This document shows, piece by piece, positions 7,075-9,428 of a stretch of DNA of 9,428 bases. Positions within the stretch are counted from its first letter, which is position 1. The number at the start of each line of letters is the position of its first letter. The stretch is taken from contig NVWR01000001.1 in the NCBI GenBank assembly GCA_002746275.1, positions 22,246 through 31,673 on the forward strand, in the 5' to 3' direction. Both the position numbers and the translations under genes were made by a program. The notes below the pieces were generated by a model. It did not search any database and was not told the origin of the DNA. It saw only the letters and a list, made by a program, of their open reading frames with translations. Origin of the DNA: Rhodobiaceae bacterium (GTDB taxonomy: Bacteria > Pseudomonadota > Alphaproteobacteria > Parvibaculales > Parvibaculaceae).

Positions 7075-8313
7075 TTATCCTCCAGAAGCCATCTTCTTGA
7101 GGGGAACGCCGCCATGGTGCCCCTCCCAATCGTGAATATAGTTCCTTGTGACGGGGAGTATGTTCACATCTCGGGTGAGCTGAAACTGAAAGACAACCAT
7201 ACCCTCGTGCCGGAAGGATGTTTCTGAGCCTGCTAGGTAAAACTCCCACATCCGGGCAAAGGGCTCATCATAAAGAGCCACCGCATCGTCCCAGCGCGCC
7301 AGAAACCGCGCCCGCCAGTGCCGAAGTGTTTCGGCATAGTGGAGACGAAGGACTTCCAGGTCATTGAGCAGCAGGCCATTGTTTTCCAGAACCGGCGCTA
7401 CTTCGCTAAGCGCTGGGATGTATCCGCCAGGAAAAATATACTTCGCAATCCAGGGGTTGGTGGCCCCGGGGGCATCCAGACGACCGATGGTGTGGATGAG
7501 CGCCACGCCGTCTTTCTTGAGCAGGGCGCGGACTTTGGCGGCAAATTCGTCGTAATGGTGCACGCCCACATGCTCAAACATACCAACCGAAACAATCCGG
7601 TCGAATGTCTCTTCCACATGACGATAGTCCTGCAGGCGAAATTCAACCTGGGAGGACAGACCTTCGGCGGCAGCGCGCTCCGTCGCTATTTTGTGTTGTT
7701 CCTCACTCAGGGTGACGCCTGTGACGTGAGCTCCGGTCTCCTTGGCCAGATAGAGAGCCATGCCCCCCCAGCCGCAACCAATGTCGAGAACGCGCTGGCC
7801 GGGCTGGATGTTCAGCTTGGCCGCGATGTGCGCCTTTTTTGCCAGCTGGGCGGCCTCAAGGCTGCTCGTGGGGGTTTCAAAATAGCCGCAGGAATATTGC
7901 TTGTCGGAATCCAGAAAGAGGTCGTAAAGCCCGGCCTGCAAATCATAATGGTGCGCGACATTCTTTTGGGCTTTGCCCACTGGATTGAACTGGTCAATCC
8001 GCCGTTTCGCGCGACGAATGCGTCCGACCATTTTGGCCAATGGATGTACCCATTCGATCCCGACATTGGAGAGGATCACGTCCAGCACGTCGTAGATGCG
8101 GTAGGGGGCGTCAACGGTCAGCGTGCCGTCCATATAGGCCTCACCGAGCTTCAAATAAGGATTGAAGGCCAGTTCCCAGTCCAACGACCGCTTGTGCAGC
8201 CGCAGGGTAACGGGAGGGCCGTTACCATCGCCAAAATGTCGAACACCGCCTGAGACATTCACCAGGGTGAGGGAGCCGTGACTGATAAGTCGATCGAGCA
8301 CAAACGCAAACAT
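7075..8313 (-). CDS. cfa: Cyclopropane-fatty-acyl-phospholipid synthase family methyltransferase
   Basis: 412 residues from the ATG at 8313. CFA synthases use S-adenosylmethionine to add a methylene bridge to unsaturated acyl chains of membrane phospholipids. The N-terminal lipid-binding region (1 to about 110) carries FNPYLKLGEAYMDG (50-63). The methyltransferase domain has SAM motif I VLDIGCGWGG (175-184). The residues that bind bicarbonate in the E. coli enzyme appear conserved: Cys142 in YSCGYF, Glu247 in MFEHVG, His274 and Ile276 in HTIG, and Tyr326 in LHYAETL. An active cyclopropane synthase is therefore likely, though relatives with other methyl-transfer products exist. Start: an in-frame ATG at 8370 would add 19 residues, but GGGAGG six bases before the 8313 ATG is by far the best ribosome site, and MFAFVLDRLISHGSLTL resembles usual family starts. 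It lies downstream of the rplI terminator, so it probably has its own promoter. Confidence 0.92.
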   Translation of the reverse strand: MFAFVLDRLISHGSLTLVNVSGGVRHFGDGNGPPVTLRLHKRSLDWELAFNPYLKLGEAYMDGTLTVDAPYRIYDVLDVILSNVGIEWVHPLAKMVGRIRRAKRRIDQFNPVGKAQKNVAHHYDLQAGLYDLFLDSDKQYSCGYFETPTSSLEAAQLAKKAHIAAKLNIQPGQRVLDIGCGWGGMALYLAKETGAHVTGVTLSEEQHKIATERAAAEGLSSQVEFRLQDYRHVEETFDRIVSVGMFEHVGVHHYDEFAAKVRALLKKDGVALIHTIGRLDAPGATNPWIAKYIFPGGYIPALSEVAPVLENNGLLLNDLEVLRLHYAETLRHWRARFLARWDDAVALYDEPFARMWEFYLAGSETSFRHEGMVVFQFQLTRDVNILPVTRNYIHDWEGHHGGVPLKKMASGG

Positions 8314-8319
8314 GGAAAA

Positions 8320-8325
8320 CCTCCC
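8320..8325 (-). promoter_or_regulatory. Strong ribosome binding site fixing the cfa start
   Basis: GGGAGG on the minus strand, six bases upstream of the ATG at 8313. It decides against the longer in-frame ATG at 8370, whose only candidate is a poorly placed GGGGA about ten bases away. Confidence 0.75.
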
Positions 8326-8353
8326 GCTAAACAGGTCGTAGGCATCTCCCTCA

Positions 8354-8439
8354 TTTGGGAACGCTGCCATCTGTCACTTTTCCCCGGACCAAGAATTTCC
8401 TCTTCATCCTCACCCGTTCCCAAAGTGACCGACCGGAAC
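8354..8439 (-). promoter_or_regulatory. cfa leader with overlapping, mutually exclusive inverted repeats
   Basis: On the minus strand the segment GTCACTTTGGGAACG (8415-8429) can pair in three ways. Its 5' eight bases match AAAGTGAC at 8373-8380. Its 3' ten bases match CGTTCCCAAA at 8354-8363. Its GGAAC end (8416-8420) matches GTTCC at 8435-8439. The partners share bases, so the first two pairings exclude one another unless they form a pseudoknot. This is the layout of a switchable 5' leader about 130 bases long in front of cfa. The complementarity is seen directly; switching is inferred, and short repeats like these can arise by chance. Confidence 0.35.
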
Positions 8440-8446
8440 TCCCCAT

Positions 8447-8475
8447 ATTGAAAAGGGTATTGTGCCTAGGATCAA
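8447..8475 (-). promoter_or_regulatory. Possible sigma-70-type promoter for cfa
   Basis: On the minus strand TTGATC (8470-8475, four of six to TTGACA) is separated by 17 bases from TTCAAT (8447-8452, four of six to TATAAT). It lies between the rplI terminator and the cfa start, where a promoter is expected, and would give a leader of roughly 125 bases. The match is weak. Confidence 0.3.
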
Positions 8476-8502
8476 GAGCTGCTTTTGGGAAGGCTGTTTG
8501 CC

Positions 8503-8533
8503 AAAAAAAAGAGACGCATAAGCGTCCCTTTTT
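8503..8533 (-). terminator. Intrinsic terminator of the rplI operon
   Basis: On the minus strand GGGACGC-TTAT-GCGTCTC forms a 7-bp GC-rich stem with one G-U pair (8511-8528), followed by eight T (8503-8510) and preceded by five A (8529-8533) that can extend the stem. This is a classical Rho-independent terminator 39 bases past the rplI stop. On the plus strand the same hairpin is followed by five T, so it could work weakly in that direction too. Confidence 0.9.
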
Positions 8534-8548
8534 CAATCAAATGTCTTG

Positions 8549-8569
8549 TTTCAAGAAGGTGTCTTGAAA
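8549..8569 (-). repeat. Stem-loop directly after the rplI stop codon
   Basis: A perfect 8-bp inverted repeat, TTTCAAGA and TCTTGAAA on either side of a five-base loop (8557-8561), begins two bases after the TGA. An extra TCTTG copy (8544-8548) can pair with CAAGA (8552-8556) and compete with it. No T-run follows, so it is not a terminator by itself; it could protect the 3' end or fold with the terminator just downstream. Confidence 0.6.
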
Positions 8570-8571
8570 AA

Positions 8572-9198
8572 TCAGTCGGCAGGCTGTTCAGCCTCGTCTT
8601 CGGCCACAGCTTCTTCGCTGCTTTCTGCGCCTTCTTCACCGTCTTCATCATCTGAAGGGGCTGCGTCATCTTCAAAAAAGGCGCTGGCATCCAGATCATC
8701 GTCTTCGTCAAGGGCGTTGATGTCTTCGCCGCGTGCCTGTGCTTCAGCTTCTTCCTGCGTCCGGGCAACATTAACAACAACTGTTGATGATACTTCAGGG
8801 TGAAGCTTCACAGAAACATTGTGAAGGCCGAGTGTTTTGATGGGAGCGTCCAGCACAACCTGTCCACGTTCTACGGAAAAACCGTCTTCCGTCAGTCCCT
8901 GTGCAATATCACGAGGCGACACAGATCCGTAGAGCTGACCACTGTCACCAGCCTGACGGATGATGATGATAGAAACACCATCAAGCTTGTCATGTACCGC
9001 GCCGGCTTCTGTTTTCAGTTCGAGGTTCCGCGCCTCAAGCTGTGCCCGCTCTGTTTCGAAGCGCGCAAGATTAGCCTTGTTTGCGCGCAGGGCTTTCCCG
9101 CGCGGCAACAGGAAATTACGGGCAAACCCGTCTTTTACCTGAACTACATCACCCATCTGTCCGAGCTTTTCAATCCGCTCCAGAAGAACCACTTCCAT
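8572..9198 (-). CDS. rplI: 50S ribosomal protein L9 with long acidic tail
   Basis: 208 residues, against 149 in E. coli. L9 binds 23S rRNA near the L1 stalk and helps keep reading frame. The N-terminal rRNA-binding domain carries the L9 signature [20 protein letters not shown] (13-32). A connecting helix (about 40-75) and the C-terminal domain (about 76-146) follow. From about 148 to the end is a tail with 28 Asp/Glu in 61 residues and only one basic residue, likely disordered. Tails of this kind are common in alphaproteobacterial L9, though this one is on the long side. The ATG overlaps the upstream stop as TAATG, with AAGGAG (9207-9212) eight bases upstream, so translation is probably coupled. 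Transcription ends at the terminator about 40 bases downstream. Confidence 0.98.
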   Translation of the reverse strand: MEVVLLERIEKLGQMGDVVQVKDGFARNFLLPRGKALRANKANLARFETERAQLEARNLELKTEAGAVHDKLDGVSIIIIRQAGDSGQLYGSVSPRDIAQGLTEDGFSVERGQVVLDAPIKTLGLHNVSVKLHPEVSSTVVVNVARTQEEAEAQARGEDINALDEDDDLDASAFFEDDAAPSDDEDGEEGAESSEEAVAEDEAEQPAD

Positions 9199-9428
9199 TA
9201 ATCTATCTCCTTGCCCCTCGGGGCTTCAGCACTTGCGAACCGGGCACGCAATTTAGCCCAAGGCTCCAGCAAACCGATCAGGCTGATCGGAATAACCAGC
9301 CAACCGGTAAAAACCAGTAAAACATAAAAAACGCCCAGAATTGCGATCCGAGCCAACCAAGCGCGCGAAATAGCATGGATTACCGCCAGACCCAACAGAA
9401 AATATGGCACCAGGAGCGCAATCATCAC
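9198..9428 (-). CDS. DUF2232-type integral membrane protein, C-terminal end only
   Basis: Only the last 77 codons are visible, including the stop; the frame runs off the window, and the GTG at its edge is an internal codon, not a start. Two hydrophobic stretches (about residues 2-18 and 26-54 of the visible part) are followed by a basic then charged tail. The position between the usual rpsR and rplI, and the pattern [10 protein letters not shown]...GW...[10 protein letters not shown], fit the DUF2232 (YybS-like) membrane proteins that sit there in alphaproteobacteria. Their biochemical role is unknown. The stop TAA shares its last base with the rplI ATG. Confidence 0.75.
   Translation of the reverse strand: MMIALLVPYFLLGLAVIHAISRAWLARIAILGVFYVLLVFTGWLVIPISLIGLLEPWAKLRARFASAEAPRGKEID

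Noticed and set aside
6752..7249. 165-codon minus-strand frame spanning the dnaB/cfa spacer
   Set aside because: It overlaps the start of dnaB and the end of the cfa-like gene in another frame. Both real genes have full family motifs there, and this translation has none.
7318..8253. 311-codon open frame on the plus strand, opposite the cfa-like gene
   Set aside because: It lies wholly antisense to a gene with clear CFA-synthase motifs and its product resembles no known family. Long antisense frames are common at this base composition.
8314..8370. 19-residue N-terminal extension of the cfa-like protein from the ATG at 8370
   Set aside because: Its ribosome site is poor, while the internal ATG at 8313 has GGGAGG at ideal spacing and matches usual family starts. 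It cannot be fully excluded.
1..9428. Search for tRNA, CRISPR arrays, insertion sequences, inteins, toxin-antitoxin or defence genes
   Set aside because: No repeat arrays, transposase motifs, cloverleaf candidates or inserted domains were seen by eye. All the coding space is taken by housekeeping genes.

Overview
The window is a stretch of bacterial chromosome in which every supported gene reads on the minus strand. In transcription order (from high to low coordinates) it carries a partial DUF2232-type membrane protein, rplI, a cyclopropane-fatty-acid-synthase-like methyltransferase, dnaB, alr, an MlaE-type permease, an MlaF-type ATPase, radA, cvpA and the start of purF. The alphaproteobacterial features are the order DUF2232-rplI upstream of dnaB-alr and radA-cvpA-purF, the acidic tail on L9, and an N-terminally extended PurF. 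Together with moderate GC content they suggest a relative of Hyphomicrobiales/Parvibaculaceae. The genus cannot be fixed from the sequence alone.

Layout. At 9428-8572 lies the end of a ribosomal-protein operon, in which the DUF2232 gene and rplI overlap as TAATG. It is closed by a stem-loop right after the rplI stop and then a textbook intrinsic terminator (8503-8533). Next comes a 258-base non-coding stretch, the only long one here, with a weak promoter candidate and a leader of overlapping inverted repeats in front of the cfa-like gene (8313-7075). A 115-base gap holding a bulged hairpin and a DnaA-box-like 9-mer precedes dnaB. From dnaB to purF the genes are tightly packed, with gaps of 10-76 bases and no recognisable terminator, so they are probably one long transcription unit or a few overlapping ones.

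Function. The genes are mostly housekeeping: ribosome (L9), replication (DnaB), recombination and repair (RadA), purine synthesis (PurF), and envelope maintenance (Alr for D-alanine, MlaE/MlaF for lipid transport, the CFA-like enzyme for membrane lipid modification, CvpA as an envelope protein). No RNA gene, insertion sequence, phage gene, CRISPR array or defence system was found, and no gene looks broken or foreign. The points worth a second look are small and regulatory: the cfa leader, the duplicated purF start, and the structures next to the dnaB, radA and rplI starts. I see no convincing new multi-gene system.
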